Of a stretch of DNA of 64,000 nucleotides, positions 54,256 through 63,464 are shown piece after piece. The stretch's first letter is position 1, and each line of letters opens with the position of its first letter. Made by a program: the position numbers and the translations under genes. Origin of the DNA: Actinopolymorpha pittospori (lineage in GTDB: Bacteria; Actinomycetota; Actinomycetes; Propionibacteriales; Actinopolymorphaceae); NCBI RefSeq assembly GCF_014873875.1, contig NZ_JADBEM010000001.1, positions 4,154,001 through 4,218,000 of the forward strand, written 5' to 3'. A model generated the notes under the pieces. The model ran no database searches. It had not been told where the DNA came from and saw only the letters and a program-made list of their open reading frames with translations.

Positions 54256-55425
54256 ATGAAGATCACCGACGTCAAGGTCGCGGAAGCGCCGATCGGCTCG
54301 CGCTTCAGCAATGCGGTCATCGACTTCTCGCGGATGACGGTTTCCGTGATCGCCGTCGAGACCGATCTCGTCGTCGGTGGCGAGCGCGTCGTGGGCTACG
54401 GCTTCAACTCCAACGGCCGCTACGCCCAGACCGGCATCTTGACCGAGCGGCTGCTGCCCCGGCTGCGGGAGGCGTCTCCGGAGAGCCTCCTCGATCCCGA
54501 GACCGGCATCCTCGATCCCGTCGCGGCCCGGTCGGTCATGATGACGAACGAGAAGCCGGGCGGCCACGGCGACCGCGCGGTGGCCGTCGGGATCGTCGAC
54601 ATGGCGCTGTGGGACGCCGCCGCCAAGGCGGCCGGACGGCCGCTGCACCAGGTGATGCACGAGCGGTTCCGGCTGGTGGACAAGCCGGCCGATTCCGTCT
54701 GGGTCTACGCCGCCGGGGGCTACTACTACCCGGACGGCACGCTGTGCTCCCTCCAGGAGGAGATCCGCGGCTACCTCGACCTGGGCTACCGCGACGTGAA
54801 GATGAAGATCGGCGGGGCGTCCCTGCAGGCCGACATCGAGCGGATCGAGGCGGTGCTCGGCCTGCTTCCGGAGGGGTGCCGTCTCGCGGTCGACGCCAAC
54901 GGCCGGTTCGACCTGCGGACGGCGCTCGCCTACGCGTCGGCGCTGTCGGACTACGACCTGATGTGGTTCGAGGAGCCCTGCGATCCGCTCGACTACCTCA
55001 GCCACGCGGCGCTGGCGGAGGAGTACGCGGGGCCGATCGCGACGGGGGAGAACCTTTTCGCGGTGCAGGAGGTACAGAACCTCCTGCGCCACGGAGGGCT
55101 GCGACCCCACCAGGACATCCTGCAGATGGACCCCTCGCTGAGCTACGGAGCGACGGAGTACGCCGCGATGCTCGGCGCGCTGTCCAGCAAGGGTTGGCGA
55201 AGCTCGCAGTGCTGCCCGCACGGTGGGCACCTGTACAACCTCGCGGTGGCGGCGAGCTTCGGTCTCGGCGGCTGCGAGTCCTACCCCCGAGTCTTCGAGC
55301 CGTTCGGGGGTTTCGCGGACGACGCGCCGATCGAGGACGGCCGGGTCCGCCTCGGCGACCGCCCCGGCGTGGGGATCGAGGGCAAGGCCGCCCTGCACGA
55401 CCTTGTGCGCCGCCTCTTCACCTGA
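54256..55425 (+). CDS. D(-)-tartrate dehydratase-like enolase-superfamily enzyme
   Basis: A 389-aa mandelate-racemase-type enzyme. Metal ligands D213, E239 and E265 (VDAN, FEEP, TGEN), bases K182/K184 (KMKIGG) and H322 (PHGGH) are all present, and the text NEKPGGHGDRAVAVG, VYAAGGYYYP and YGFNSNGRY matches D(-)-tartrate dehydratase of Bradyrhizobium almost phrase for phrase (from memory of the family). It should dehydrate D-tartrate or a similar 2,3-dihydroxy acid to an enol-pyruvate-type ketoacid. It is 57 bp after an SDR and followed by an FmdA-type hydrolase. Confidence 0.9.
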   Translation: MKITDVKVAEAPIGSRFSNAVIDFSRMTVSVIAVETDLVVGGERVVGYGFNSNGRYAQTGILTERLLPRLREASPESLLDPETGILDPVAARSVMMTNEKPGGHGDRAVAVGIVDMALWDAAAKAAGRPLHQVMHERFRLVDKPADSVWVYAAGGYYYPDGTLCSLQEEIRGYLDLGYRDVKMKIGGASLQADIERIEAVLGLLPEGCRLAVDANGRFDLRTALAYASALSDYDLMWFEEPCDPLDYLSHAALAEEYAGPIATGENLFAVQEVQNLLRHGGLRPHQDILQMDPSLSYGATEYAAMLGALSSKGWRSSQCCPHGGHLYNLAVAASFGLGGCESYPRVFEPFGGFADDAPIEDGRVRLGDRPGVGIEGKAALHDLVRRLFT

Positions 55426-55481
55426 GACCGTCGGCCGACCGACGTTCGCCCGTTCGACCCGCAGAAGGGACCCCACCGCTG

Positions 55482-56489
55482 ATGGACATCCTCGAGTTCA
55501 CCCCGGAGCCCGAGCAGTACGCCTACACCTTCGGCGGTGCCGCCCCGACGCACCGGATCAGGCCGGGAACGCTCCTGCGGCTGTGGAGCGACGACGCGTT
55601 CGGTGGCCGGCTGCGTACCATCACCGACCTGCCGAGCTCCCACATCGACATGCGTTTCTCCAACCCACAGACCGGCCCGTTCTACGTCGAGGGCGCCGAG
55701 CCGGGGGACACCCTGGTGCTGCACTTCGTCGACCTGACCCCCGCGCGCTCGTGGGGTGCCTCGGCGACGATCCCGTTCTTCGGCGGGCTGACGAGCACCG
55801 ACCGTACGGCCACCCTGCAGGCGCCGCTGCCCGAGCGCACCTGGATCTACGAGGTGGACTCCGCCCGCAAGACGCTGAGCTTCCAGGCGCAGGGCAGCGA
55901 CTTCGGTCTGGAGCTTCCGATCGAACCGATGCTCGGCACGGTCGGGGTCGCTCCTGCCGCCGGAGAGGTACGAACCTCCCTCGTACCCGACAAGTTCGGC
56001 GGAAACATGGACACGCCCCAGATCCGGCCGGGCGCGACCTGCTACCTCGGCGTCAACGTCGAGGGCGCGTTGTTCTCCGTCGGCGACGGTCACTACCGCC
56101 AGGGCGAGGGCGAGTCCTGCGGCACCGCGGTCGAGGGGGCCATGAACTCCACGATCCTCGTCGAACTGGTCAAGGGCGGTGCGCCGACCTGGCCGCGGAT
56201 CGAGGACGACGGGCATCTGATGGTCGTCGGATCGAGCCGCCCGCTCGAGGACGCGTGGCGCGCCGGCCAGGTCGACATGGTCGGGTGGCTCGGTGACCTG
56301 TTCGGCCTGGACACCCTGGACGCCTACCAGCTGCTCAGCCAGATCAGCGAGGTGCCGCTCGCCAACGTCGTCGACACCAACTACAGCGTGGTGACGAAGG
56401 TGGCCAAATCGCTGCTCCCGGCCACGCAGGTCTACGGCGGGATCCACCGTCACCTCCGCGACCTGGCGGCCACCGTCTCCGGCTCCTGA
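55482..56489 (+). CDS. Acetamidase/formamidase family protein, cytoplasmic
   Basis: A 335-aa FmdA/AmdA-like hydrolase without a signal peptide. It shares with the Tat-exported relative the GPFYVEGAEPGDTLVLHF block, GGNMDTP, FSVGDGHYRQGEGE and AVEG motifs. ATG 55482 follows GAAGGGA. It is the last gene of the tartrate-dehydratase operon. A simple amide substrate would not fit the pathway; it may hydrolyse an acyl intermediate, but that is a guess. Two members of this family in one window is noteworthy. Confidence 0.88.
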   Translation: MDILEFTPEPEQYAYTFGGAAPTHRIRPGTLLRLWSDDAFGGRLRTITDLPSSHIDMRFSNPQTGPFYVEGAEPGDTLVLHFVDLTPARSWGASATIPFFGGLTSTDRTATLQAPLPERTWIYEVDSARKTLSFQAQGSDFGLELPIEPMLGTVGVAPAAGEVRTSLVPDKFGGNMDTPQIRPGATCYLGVNVEGALFSVGDGHYRQGEGESCGTAVEGAMNSTILVELVKGGAPTWPRIEDDGHLMVVGSSRPLEDAWRAGQVDMVGWLGDLFGLDTLDAYQLLSQISEVPLANVVDTNYSVVTKVAKSLLPATQVYGGIHRHLRDLAATVSGS

Positions 56490-56577
56490 CCGCCGCGCGG
56501 GTCCGCCCCGGAATCCCCGCACCGCGGCCGCGGCGGATTCCGGCGGAGGGTAGCGTCGTGGTGGTGGGGTGTTCTCG

Positions 56578-57495
56578 GTGAGAATCGTGTCGCTGCTGCC
56601 CTCGGCGACCGAGATGCTGTTCGCGCTCGGTGCGGGCGACGACGTGGTCGGCGTGACCTTCGAGTGCGACTATCCGCCGGAGGCCCGGACGCGGCGGGTC
56701 GTCTCCACCAGTGCCCTGCCCGAAGGGCTGACCGCACGGGAGATCGACGCGGCCGTGACCGAGCGGGTGGCGGCCGGTGAGGATCTCTACCACCTGGACG
56801 AGGGAGCGCTTCGCGGTCTGGACCCGGACCTCGTCGTCACCCAGGACCTGTGCGCCGTCTGCGCGGTGGACGTCTCGATCGTCGACGACGCCCTCGCCTA
56901 TCTCGGTTGTGACGCCCGGGTGCTCACCCTCGATCCACTGGACCTGGGACAGGTGCTCGCCTCGGTCACCGAACTCGGTCGAGCCGTGGGGCGTGAGGAC
57001 GCCGCACAGTCCATCGTCGCCGGGCTCCGATCTCGGCTGGACGCGGTCGAGGCGGCGGTCGCCGGGCGCCGGCCCGTACCCACGATGGTGCTGGAGTGGA
57101 CCGACCCACCCTTCGCCCCGGGCCACTGGGTGCCGGAGATGGTGACCGTCGCCGGTGGTACGCCGGTCCTCGGTCAGGTCGGTGAGCGCTCCGAACGCAC
57201 CAGCTGGGACGCCGTGGCCGCGGCGGCGCCCGAGGTGGTGGTGTGCGCGCCCTGTGGCTACGACCTCGCCGGCTCGATGCGGCTCGCTGAGGCCGTCGTC
57301 GCCGAACGCCGTACGCCCCGCGGGGTTCCGGTCTGGGCGGTGGACGCCAACGCCTCCTTCGCCCGCCCGGGCCCGCGCCTGGTCGACGGGGTCGAGGTGA
57401 TGGCCGCGCTCGTGCACCCCGATGCCGGGATCCCGCTCGACACCCGGCTGGCCCGCCGGCTGCCCGACCCGGGCTGGGCGCGCCGGACCGGCTGA
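56578..57495 (+). CDS. Cobalamin-binding-type (BtuF-like) periplasmic-binding fold protein without signal peptide
   Basis: A 305-aa protein of the ABC-transporter binding-protein fold III (helical-backbone, BtuF/FepB). N-terminal RIVSLLPSATEMLFALGAGD, DPDLVVTQDLCAVCAVD and LTLDPLDLGQVLASVTELG are typical. No lipobox or signal sequence is visible, so it is probably cytoplasmic, a type often annotated cobalamin-binding. A GTG at 56578 or 56569 is the start. It converges with the zinc permease gene. Confidence 0.85.
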   Translation: MRIVSLLPSATEMLFALGAGDDVVGVTFECDYPPEARTRRVVSTSALPEGLTAREIDAAVTERVAAGEDLYHLDEGALRGLDPDLVVTQDLCAVCAVDVSIVDDALAYLGCDARVLTLDPLDLGQVLASVTELGRAVGREDAAQSIVAGLRSRLDAVEAAVAGRRPVPTMVLEWTDPPFAPGHWVPEMVTVAGGTPVLGQVGERSERTSWDAVAAAAPEVVVCAPCGYDLAGSMRLAEAVVAERRTPRGVPVWAVDANASFARPGPRLVDGVEVMAALVHPDAGIPLDTRLARRLPDPGWARRTG

Positions 57496-57496
57496 C

Positions 57497-58354
57497 CTAC
57501 GGCGCGTCCGCGGTGGCGGGGGCCGGGGACCGGCGCGAGGTGCGGGACACGCGTCGGACGCCGCCGCGCGGGGCGACCACGAACGACACCGCGAACACCG
57601 CCCCGCTGATCAGCGCGATCACCCCGCCGGCCGCGACGTTCACCTGGCTGGAGATCAGTACTCCAGCCACCCCGCTGCCCGCACCCAGGAGCACCGCCAG
57701 GACGGTCATCACCGAGATCCGGTCGGTCCACAGCCGGGCGGTCGTGGCCGGGGCGACGAGCAACGCGATCGCGAGGATCGTCCCCACCGCCGGGACGGCC
57801 GCGACGACGGTGGCCTCGACCAGCACCAGCACCCCGAGGTCGACCGCCGTACGTGGGTAACCGGCCGCGGCGAAACCGGCCGGGTCGAACGCGCCGAAGG
57901 TCAGCTCCTTACCGAACGCGAGGAGCCCCAGCATGGCCACCAGGCCCACCGCCGCGGTCAGGACCAGGTCGCGGTCGCTCACGGAGAGGATGTCGCCGAC
58001 GGTGTAGGCCGTGAGGTCCCGGCTGAAGCCGTTCTGCGCGGACAGGAGCACGACGCCGAGCGCGAACCCGGCCGACAGGGCCACGCCGACAGCGACGGTG
58101 AGATCCTGCCCGCGGGCACGGCGCAGCGCGAGGATTCCCGCGACGATCACCAGGCCGAACACGCCGCCGCCGAGGAAGATGTCCACGCCGAGCAGGGACG
58201 CGGCGACCACACCGGGAAACGTCGCGTGGGTGAGCGCCATCGTGTAGTACGACAGTCGGCGGAGTACGACCTGCACACCGACACCGCCGCCGATGAGGCC
58301 GACCAGGCCCGCCTCGAGGAGCGCCCGATGGGTCGTGACGTCGAGCCAGCTCAC
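57497..58354 (-). CDS. Zinc/manganese ABC transporter permease 2 (ZnuB/MntB-like)
   Basis: A 285-aa ABC-3 type permease with about eight helices. GTG 58354 overlaps the first permease gene's stop (GTGA). LLVAPATTARLWTDRISVM is the cytoplasmic loop that meets the ATPase. Tandem permeases form a heterodimer in this importer. Confidence 0.9.
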   Translation of the reverse strand: MSWLDVTTHRALLEAGLVGLIGGGVGVQVVLRRLSYYTMALTHATFPGVVAASLLGVDIFLGGGVFGLVIVAGILALRRARGQDLTVAVGVALSAGFALGVVLLSAQNGFSRDLTAYTVGDILSVSDRDLVLTAAVGLVAMLGLLAFGKELTFGAFDPAGFAAAGYPRTAVDLGVLVLVEATVVAAVPAVGTILAIALLVAPATTARLWTDRISVMTVLAVLLGAGSGVAGVLISSQVNVAAGGVIALISGAVFAVSFVVAPRGGVRRVSRTSRRSPAPATADAP

Positions 58355-59262
58355 GGTGTCTCCAACCGGTTGGTGGGCTTGGCGTGTCGTCGTACGAACC
58401 GGCCCAGCACCGGCACCGTGACGGCGAGGAGGTACGTCAGGACCAGCACGAGAACGACCGTGCCGCCCGACGCCAGCCGGAGGCCGTGGTGGATCGACGC
58501 CTCGTAGCTCGCTGCCAGACCGAGCCAGCCGCTGAGTACGCCGACGAGCGCGGCCAACGGGATGAGCGGAGCGAGTCGGTCGGTGAGCGCCCGCGCGGTC
58601 GCGGCCGGGACGATGAGCAGTGCGATCACCAGGACGGTGCCGATGGCCCGCGCCGCCGCGACCACCACCAGCGCGACCAGCACGTTGGTCACGAGGTCGA
58701 GGACGTCGACGTGGTAGCCGGCGGCGCGGGCGCCCTCCGCGTCGAACGTTCGCAGCAGGAGCGGCCGACGCAGGAGCAGGAGCGCCCCGACGACCAGCAG
58801 GGTGACGATGCCGGTCTGCAGGATCTGTGTCTCGCTCACGGTCAACACCCGGCCGAACAGGAACGCCGTCAGGTCCGCGGTGTAGCTCGAACGCCGGGAC
58901 ACGAGGACGACGCCGACGGCGAAGAACGTCGTCAACAGGATCGCGAGGGCGGCGTCCTCGGTGACCCGTCGCCGGCGGGTGAGAAGCGTCAGGATGATCG
59001 CGGTGACCACCCCCGCCGCGAGCGCCCCCCAGAAGACACCGCCCTCTCCGGTGCACAGGAAGCCGATCACCAGGCCGGGAAACACCGTGTGCGTGAGCGT
59101 GTCGGTGACGAACGCGAGCCGGCGCAACAGGACGAGCAGGCCGACCGTACCCGCGAGGGCGCCGAGGATCACCAACTCCAGCAGTGCCCGCACCATGAAC
59201 GGCGTCCGGAACGGCTCGATCAGTACGTCGTAGAGAGGGTTCATCGGGAAGCCACCACTCAT
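58351..59262 (-). CDS. Zinc/manganese ABC transporter permease 1 (ZnuB/MntB-like)
   Basis: A 303-aa ABC-3 permease starting MSGGFPMNPLYDVLIEPFRTPFM. About eight helices, the conserved DTLTHTVFPGLVIGFL segment after the second helix, and IVPAATARALTDRLAPL ATPase loop. ATG 59262 overlaps the ATPase stop (ATGA). Belongs to the Zur-controlled operon. Confidence 0.9.
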   Translation of the reverse strand: MSGGFPMNPLYDVLIEPFRTPFMVRALLELVILGALAGTVGLLVLLRRLAFVTDTLTHTVFPGLVIGFLCTGEGGVFWGALAAGVVTAIILTLLTRRRRVTEDAALAILLTTFFAVGVVLVSRRSSYTADLTAFLFGRVLTVSETQILQTGIVTLLVVGALLLLRRPLLLRTFDAEGARAAGYHVDVLDLVTNVLVALVVVAAARAIGTVLVIALLIVPAATARALTDRLAPLIPLAALVGVLSGWLGLAASYEASIHHGLRLASGGTVVLVLVLTYLLAVTVPVLGRFVRRHAKPTNRLETP

Positions 59263-60023
59263 GCCTCGGCCACGATGACATGGTCGCCCGCGAGTTCGAG
59301 GGCGCGGCCGCCGTACGTCGCCCGCAGCCGGTCCGGGGTGAGAGTCGAGGCGGTCGGCCCGAAGCCGTACTGCCGGCGGTTCAACAGGCACACCTCCTCA
59401 CAGGCGAGGTGGGCGATCGACAGGTCGTGTGTACTGACGACGATGCTCGCGCCGCCGGCCTTCAACTCGGCGATCGCGTCAAGGAGCGCTTGCTGGCTCA
59501 CCGCGTCCACACCGTTGAACGGCTCGTCCAGCAACAGCAGGGCGGGCTGAGCGGCGATGGCCCGGGCGAGCAGCACCCGCTGGCGCTGCCCGCCGGACAG
59601 GACGCCGAAACGGTCCCGCGCGCGGTCGGCCAGACCCACCCGGTCCAGCGCCGCCGCGGCCAACTGGCGGTCGCGGCCCGACGGCCTGCGGAGGAAGCCG
59701 ATCTGCCGGTAGCGGCCCATCAGCACCACCTGGGCCACCGAGACCGGGAAGTCGGCGTCGAGGGTGTCGACCTGCGGTACGTACGCCACCCGGTGGCGGA
59801 CCTTCGCCGGCTGCTGGCCGAGCACCCGGATCTGTCCCTCCACGACCGGGAGGAGTCCGAGGATCGCCCGGATGAGCGTGGTCTTGCCGGCTCCGTTCGG
59901 ACCGATCAGGGCCACCGCCTCGCCTGGACGTACGGCGCCGTCGACCCTCTCGAGGACCGGCGTACGCCCGTAGGCGACTCGCGCCTGGTCCATGACGAGG
60001 GTGGGCGGAGGGGACGCGCTCAC
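59259..60023 (-). CDS. Zinc/manganese ABC transporter ATP-binding protein (ZnuC-like)
   Basis: A 254-aa ATPase. Walker A GPNGAGKTT (about 41-49), signature LSGGQRQRVLLARAI, Walker B LLLLDEPFNGVD, and D-loop and His switch (STHDLS). GTG 60023 overlaps the binding-protein stop (GTGA). Powers the two-permease importer. Confidence 0.93.
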   Translation of the reverse strand: MSASPPPTLVMDQARVAYGRTPVLERVDGAVRPGEAVALIGPNGAGKTTLIRAILGLLPVVEGQIRVLGQQPAKVRHRVAYVPQVDTLDADFPVSVAQVVLMGRYRQIGFLRRPSGRDRQLAAAALDRVGLADRARDRFGVLSGGQRQRVLLARAIAAQPALLLLDEPFNGVDAVSQQALLDAIAELKAGGASIVVSTHDLSIAHLACEEVCLLNRRQYGFGPTASTLTPDRLRATYGGRALELAGDHVIVAEA

Positions 60024-60985
60024 TGGCCGAGCGCGTCGACGAGGGTGTCGGTGTTGTGCTCCTCCATCTGGAGGTAGGTCGCACCCGCCGACCCAGCCGG
60101 CCCGAGCGTGTCGCCGTAGAGGGAGTCCTCGCCGGCCTCGACCTTCACGCCCGCCTGCTTCCCGATCGCCTCCGCCGTCTTGGGCGGCAGGGAGGACTCG
60201 GAGAACACCGCCGTGGTCCCGGTGTCCCTGATCCTCGCGACCAGATCGCTGATCTGCTTGCCGGAGAGTTCGGCGGAGGTGTCGAAGCTCGGGATGATCG
60301 AGCCGACGAAGGTCAGGTGATAGCGGTCGATGTAGTAGCCGAACGCGTCGTGGTTGGTCACGAGCTTGCGTTGGGCCGCCGGGATGGAGTCGATCTTCTC
60401 CGCGATCTCGGCGTCGAGCGTGTCGAGTTTCCCGTCGTAGGCCCGCAGGTTCGCCTCGTACTTCGCCTTGTCCGCGGGATCCGCCGCCTCGAACGCGTGC
60501 GCGATGTTGCCGCTCATGATCTTGGCGTTGCGTGGGTCGTGCCAGATGTGCGGATCCCCGTCCGCCTCCTCCTCGCCTTCGCCCTGGCGGATCTTCACGC
60601 CCTTGCTGGTGTCGACGAGGGTCCCGTCGAAGCCGGCGGAGGAGATCGTCTGGTCGAGCCACTTCTCGAGTCCGACGCCGTTCTTCACGACCACCTCGGC
60701 CTGCGAGATGGCCTGGATGTCGGCCGGGGACGGTTCGTAGTCGTGCGGATCGACGTTGGGCTTGAGGATCTGGGTCACCTGGACCCTGTCGCCGCCGATG
60801 TTGCGGGCGAAGTCGGCCACCTGCGTGGTGGTCGCCACGACCCGAAGGGGCTGCTCCGCCTGCCCGGTCGCACCCGCTGTCGGCGCCGGCTGCCCGGCCG
60901 CGTCCGACTGACCACATGCTGCCGTGAGGGCGAGCAGACCGGTGCCTGCGATCACTGCCGCCAGCCGGCCCTTGCGAGAAACCAT
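60020..60985 (-). CDS. Zinc/manganese ABC transporter substrate-binding lipoprotein (ZnuA-like)
   Basis: A 321-aa lipoprotein. Signal residues 1-24 end in lipobox LTAAC. Metal-binding features are PHDYEPSP (His), the DPHIWHDPRNAK site, the NHDAFGYYIDRYHL helix and a C-terminal Asp region; a short acidic-His loop (GEGEEEADGDPH) lies before the second ligand. This is the cluster A-I metal-binding family. It leads the operon, preceded by a Zur-like palindrome, so zinc is the probable ligand. Confidence 0.93.
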   Translation of the reverse strand: MVSRKGRLAAVIAGTGLLALTAACGQSDAAGQPAPTAGATGQAEQPLRVVATTTQVADFARNIGGDRVQVTQILKPNVDPHDYEPSPADIQAISQAEVVVKNGVGLEKWLDQTISSAGFDGTLVDTSKGVKIRQGEGEEEADGDPHIWHDPRNAKIMSGNIAHAFEAADPADKAKYEANLRAYDGKLDTLDAEIAEKIDSIPAAQRKLVTNHDAFGYYIDRYHLTFVGSIIPSFDTSAELSGKQISDLVARIRDTGTTAVFSESSLPPKTAEAIGKQAGVKVEAGEDSLYGDTLGPAGSAGATYLQMEEHNTDTLVDALGQ

Positions 60986-61053
60986 GACCTACTCCCAACC
61001 CGAGGAACAGCGCCCTCGGCGTGTATCCGAACGGCAGCCACCCTCGCAGTGGA

Positions 61054-61068
61054 TGACAATGATTGTCA
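61054..61068. promoter_or_regulatory. Zur-type operator
   Basis: TGACAATGATTGTCA is a perfect 15-bp palindrome around a central G, matching the actinobacterial Zur box pattern (TGAxAATNATTxTCA). It lies 69 bp upstream of the binding-protein start and fits zinc-responsive repression of this operon. Confidence 0.85.
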
Positions 61069-61166
61069 ATTCCGTTGTCGTCTGGCCCGGATGTGGCATG
61101 ACCCACACCGCGTCGGTTGTGGGCGTTCGCGTTGTCGGTCGCGACGATCCGGGGCATGGTTGGGTC

Positions 61167-62051
61167 GTGGACCTCGACGAAGCCGCCCTGCGGCTGTACG
61201 GGCTGCCTCCGGAGGAGTTCACCGCGGCGCGCAACGACCTCGCGAAGCGGACGAGCGCCGACGGCGACACCGCGACCGGCACGGCGATCAAGGCCCTGCG
61301 GAAGCCGACGCTCGCGGCGTGGCTCGCCAACCAGTTGGTCCGTGCCGACCCTGACGGCGTCTCCGAGCTGACCAAGCTCGGAGAGGAGCTGCGGGAGGCT
61401 CACCTCAGCGGCGACGGCGACCGGCTTCGTGATCTCTCGCCACGGCGACACGAGCTCGTGCAGAAGCTCGTCCAGTCCGCCCGCACGCACGCGAAGGACG
61501 GCGGCCACAAGGTGACGGACGGGGTGGCCGACCGGTTGACCGAGACCCTCGACGCGGCACTCGTCGATCCGGACGCGGGCCAGCTGCTGCGATCCGGTGT
61601 GCTCACCAGCGCGCTGCGTCACGTGGGGTTCGGCGTCGTCGACGAGACCGGTGAACCCGCGCAGGTCATCCCGATCCGTACGACGCCCACCGAGCGGAGG
61701 ACCGCGCCGGGCAAGGCGGACAAGGCCGCCCGGCGCAAGGACGAGGACCGAGGCGGCGACGCACGGCGGCGCAAGGAGCTTCAGGAGAAGGTCGCCCAGG
61801 CCACCGCGGACCTGGACGCGGCGGAGGCCGAACGGGCCCAGGCCGAGGCCGAACTCGACGCCAACGAGCACCACGTCGACGACATGCGGACCGCCGTCGA
61901 ACGGTTGACCGAGGAACTCGACAAGGCCCGCCGGGAGTTGCGGAAGGCGGAGTCCAGGACGGCCTCGCTCGAACGCTCGCTGACCAGCGCGACGCGGGCC
62001 GCGGCGACGGCCCGTCGGCGACTGGATGCGGCCCGCACCGCGCAGCCCTGA
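61167..62051 (+). CDS. Uncharacterised coiled-coil protein
   Basis: A 294-aa protein. The N-terminal part contains a conserved YGLPPEEFTAARNDLAK...PTLAAWLANQLVRADPDGVSEL region; the C-terminal third is a strongly charged coiled coil (about 195-290, heptads rich in Ala/Glu/Arg, AEAERAQAEAELDANEHHVDDM). No signal or membrane segment. Only a GTG at 61167 gives a sensible N-terminus. Actinobacterial hypothetical with unknown role, divergent from the Zur operon. Confidence 0.8.
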   Translation: MDLDEAALRLYGLPPEEFTAARNDLAKRTSADGDTATGTAIKALRKPTLAAWLANQLVRADPDGVSELTKLGEELREAHLSGDGDRLRDLSPRRHELVQKLVQSARTHAKDGGHKVTDGVADRLTETLDAALVDPDAGQLLRSGVLTSALRHVGFGVVDETGEPAQVIPIRTTPTERRTAPGKADKAARRKDEDRGGDARRRKELQEKVAQATADLDAAEAERAQAEAELDANEHHVDDMRTAVERLTEELDKARRELRKAESRTASLERSLTSATRAAATARRRLDAARTAQP

Positions 62052-62102
62052 GCGATCCGCCGCCGGGCGCGCGCGCCTCAGCCGAAGCCCATCGCCCGCG
62101 CC

Positions 62103-62783
62103 TCAGGTCTCGAGGCCGTACGCCACGAGGTCGGCGACCAGCTGTGCACGTTGCCTGGCGGCGTATTCGCGGGTGAAGTGCGGGATCTCGAGAATGTACC
62201 TGCAGCGGTCGCGCGGCATGAGCCGAAGAAACTCGTCCATGTCAGCGTGGATCTGGTCGAGGATCAGACCCCCCGCGACACCGAGGAGGTCGATCAGCTT
62301 GAGGCGCCCGTCGGCTGACCGGAGTACGTGATCCTCGAGATCGATGCCCATCCAGAAAGGCACGTACTCCCGGCACTCGCGATCGAGCGCCTCGACCAGG
62401 CGTCGGAGCTGTCGCAGGTCCGGATCGGGGTCGGCACCGTCGTGCCAGCGCTGGAGGAACGCCGTCTCCTCAGCGGCCTCGACCGGTGCGAGGTACTCCA
62501 GCACCGTGAGATGGCCGCCACCCTCGAGTTCGGAGGCGAAGTCGATCCGCGGCAGGTACGGACTGCCCTCCGCTCGCCGGCAGAGTTCCAGGAACCACGC
62601 GTAGGACGGTTCGAAGGCGCTGATCCGCGCCGCCAAGGCGGCCCCGGGTGAACGGAGTGCGACGGCCCAGTCGCCCTCGCCACACTTCACCCACCCATGG
62701 GTCTCCAGCCGGGTGCGCGCCTGGCGATGGTTGAGAGCCGGCCACGCCACTCCGGCGAACACGCGCAGGTCCGGGTCGCTCAC
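62103..62783 (-). CDS. Uncharacterised phosphotransferase-fold-like protein
   Basis: A 226-aa protein starting MSDPDLRVFAGVAWPALNHRQ. The middle and C-terminal parts have a kinase-like pattern: a loop MGIDLEDHVLRSADGRLKLIDLLG that recalls the HxDxxxxN and DFG-like strands of APH-type kinases but lacks the catalytic residues in canonical form. No signal peptide. Probably cytoplasmic; function unknown. Confidence 0.7.
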   Translation of the reverse strand: MSDPDLRVFAGVAWPALNHRQARTRLETHGWVKCGEGDWAVALRSPGAALAARISAFEPSYAWFLELCRRAEGSPYLPRIDFASELEGGGHLTVLEYLAPVEAAEETAFLQRWHDGADPDPDLRQLRRLVEALDRECREYVPFWMGIDLEDHVLRSADGRLKLIDLLGVAGGLILDQIHADMDEFLRLMPRDRCRYILEIPHFTREYAARQRAQLVADLVAYGLET

Positions 62784-62896
62784 GGACGCAGGCTAGGACG
62801 GTCGTGGGGCCGCCCGCGAGTGTTTGTGGGTGGTCGGTCGATCTTGGACGCTGCCCGAGCCGCCGGGAGCGCGGCTCGGGCACCTGAGTGTCGGCC

Positions 62897-63331
62897 TCAG
62901 ACGGCCTGGCCGTTGGCCGTCAGCTCGACGTCGATGTTGCCGCGGGTGGCGTTGGAGTACGGGCAGACCTGGTGGGCTGCGCGGACGACCTCGACCGCCT
63001 GGGCGGCGTCGGTGACCGATGGCAGCGTCACGTCGAGCGCGACGCCCAGCTTGAAGCCGCCGTCACCGGTCGGCAGCAGGCTCACCTTCGAGTTGATCGA
63101 CACGTCACCGGTCTCCAGGCGCTGACGACGCCCGACAACGCCGAGCGCCCCTTCGAAGCACGCGGCGTAACCGATCGCGAAGAGCTGCTCGGGGTTCGTC
63201 CCGCCACCTTCGCCGCCCATCTCCTTCGGGCTCCGCAGATCGACTTCGAGCATCCCGTCGGAGGTGCGGCCGTGTCCTTCGGCGCGCCCGCCGGTGACGG
63301 TCGCCTCAGCGGTGTACAGGACCTTCGCCAT
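62897..63331 (-). CDS. ohr: Organic hydroperoxide resistance protein (Ohr, OsmC family)
   Basis: A 144-aa thiol-dependent peroxidase. The two redox Cys are in YAACFEGAL (peroxidatic) and VCPYSNATRGN (resolving), and the N-terminal KVLYTAEATVTGGR and LDVTLPS strands are typical. Reduces organic hydroperoxides with lipoyl thiols. ATG 63331 is used. No OhrR regulator is adjacent here. Confidence 0.93.
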   Translation of the reverse strand: MAKVLYTAEATVTGGRAEGHGRTSDGMLEVDLRSPKEMGGEGGGTNPEQLFAIGYAACFEGALGVVGRRQRLETGDVSINSKVSLLPTGDGGFKLGVALDVTLPSVTDAAQAVEVVRAAHQVCPYSNATRGNIDVELTANGQAV

Positions 63332-63464
63332 GTCGTTCCTCACTTCGTGCGATGGATACTCGTCCACTCTGGCACACGCGGTGAGTGCCACCGACGTGCT
63401 TCGCACCACATTCCACCGAACTCGCCACAGGTCGACCAGCCCCGGCTACCGAACCGCCCGGTGC

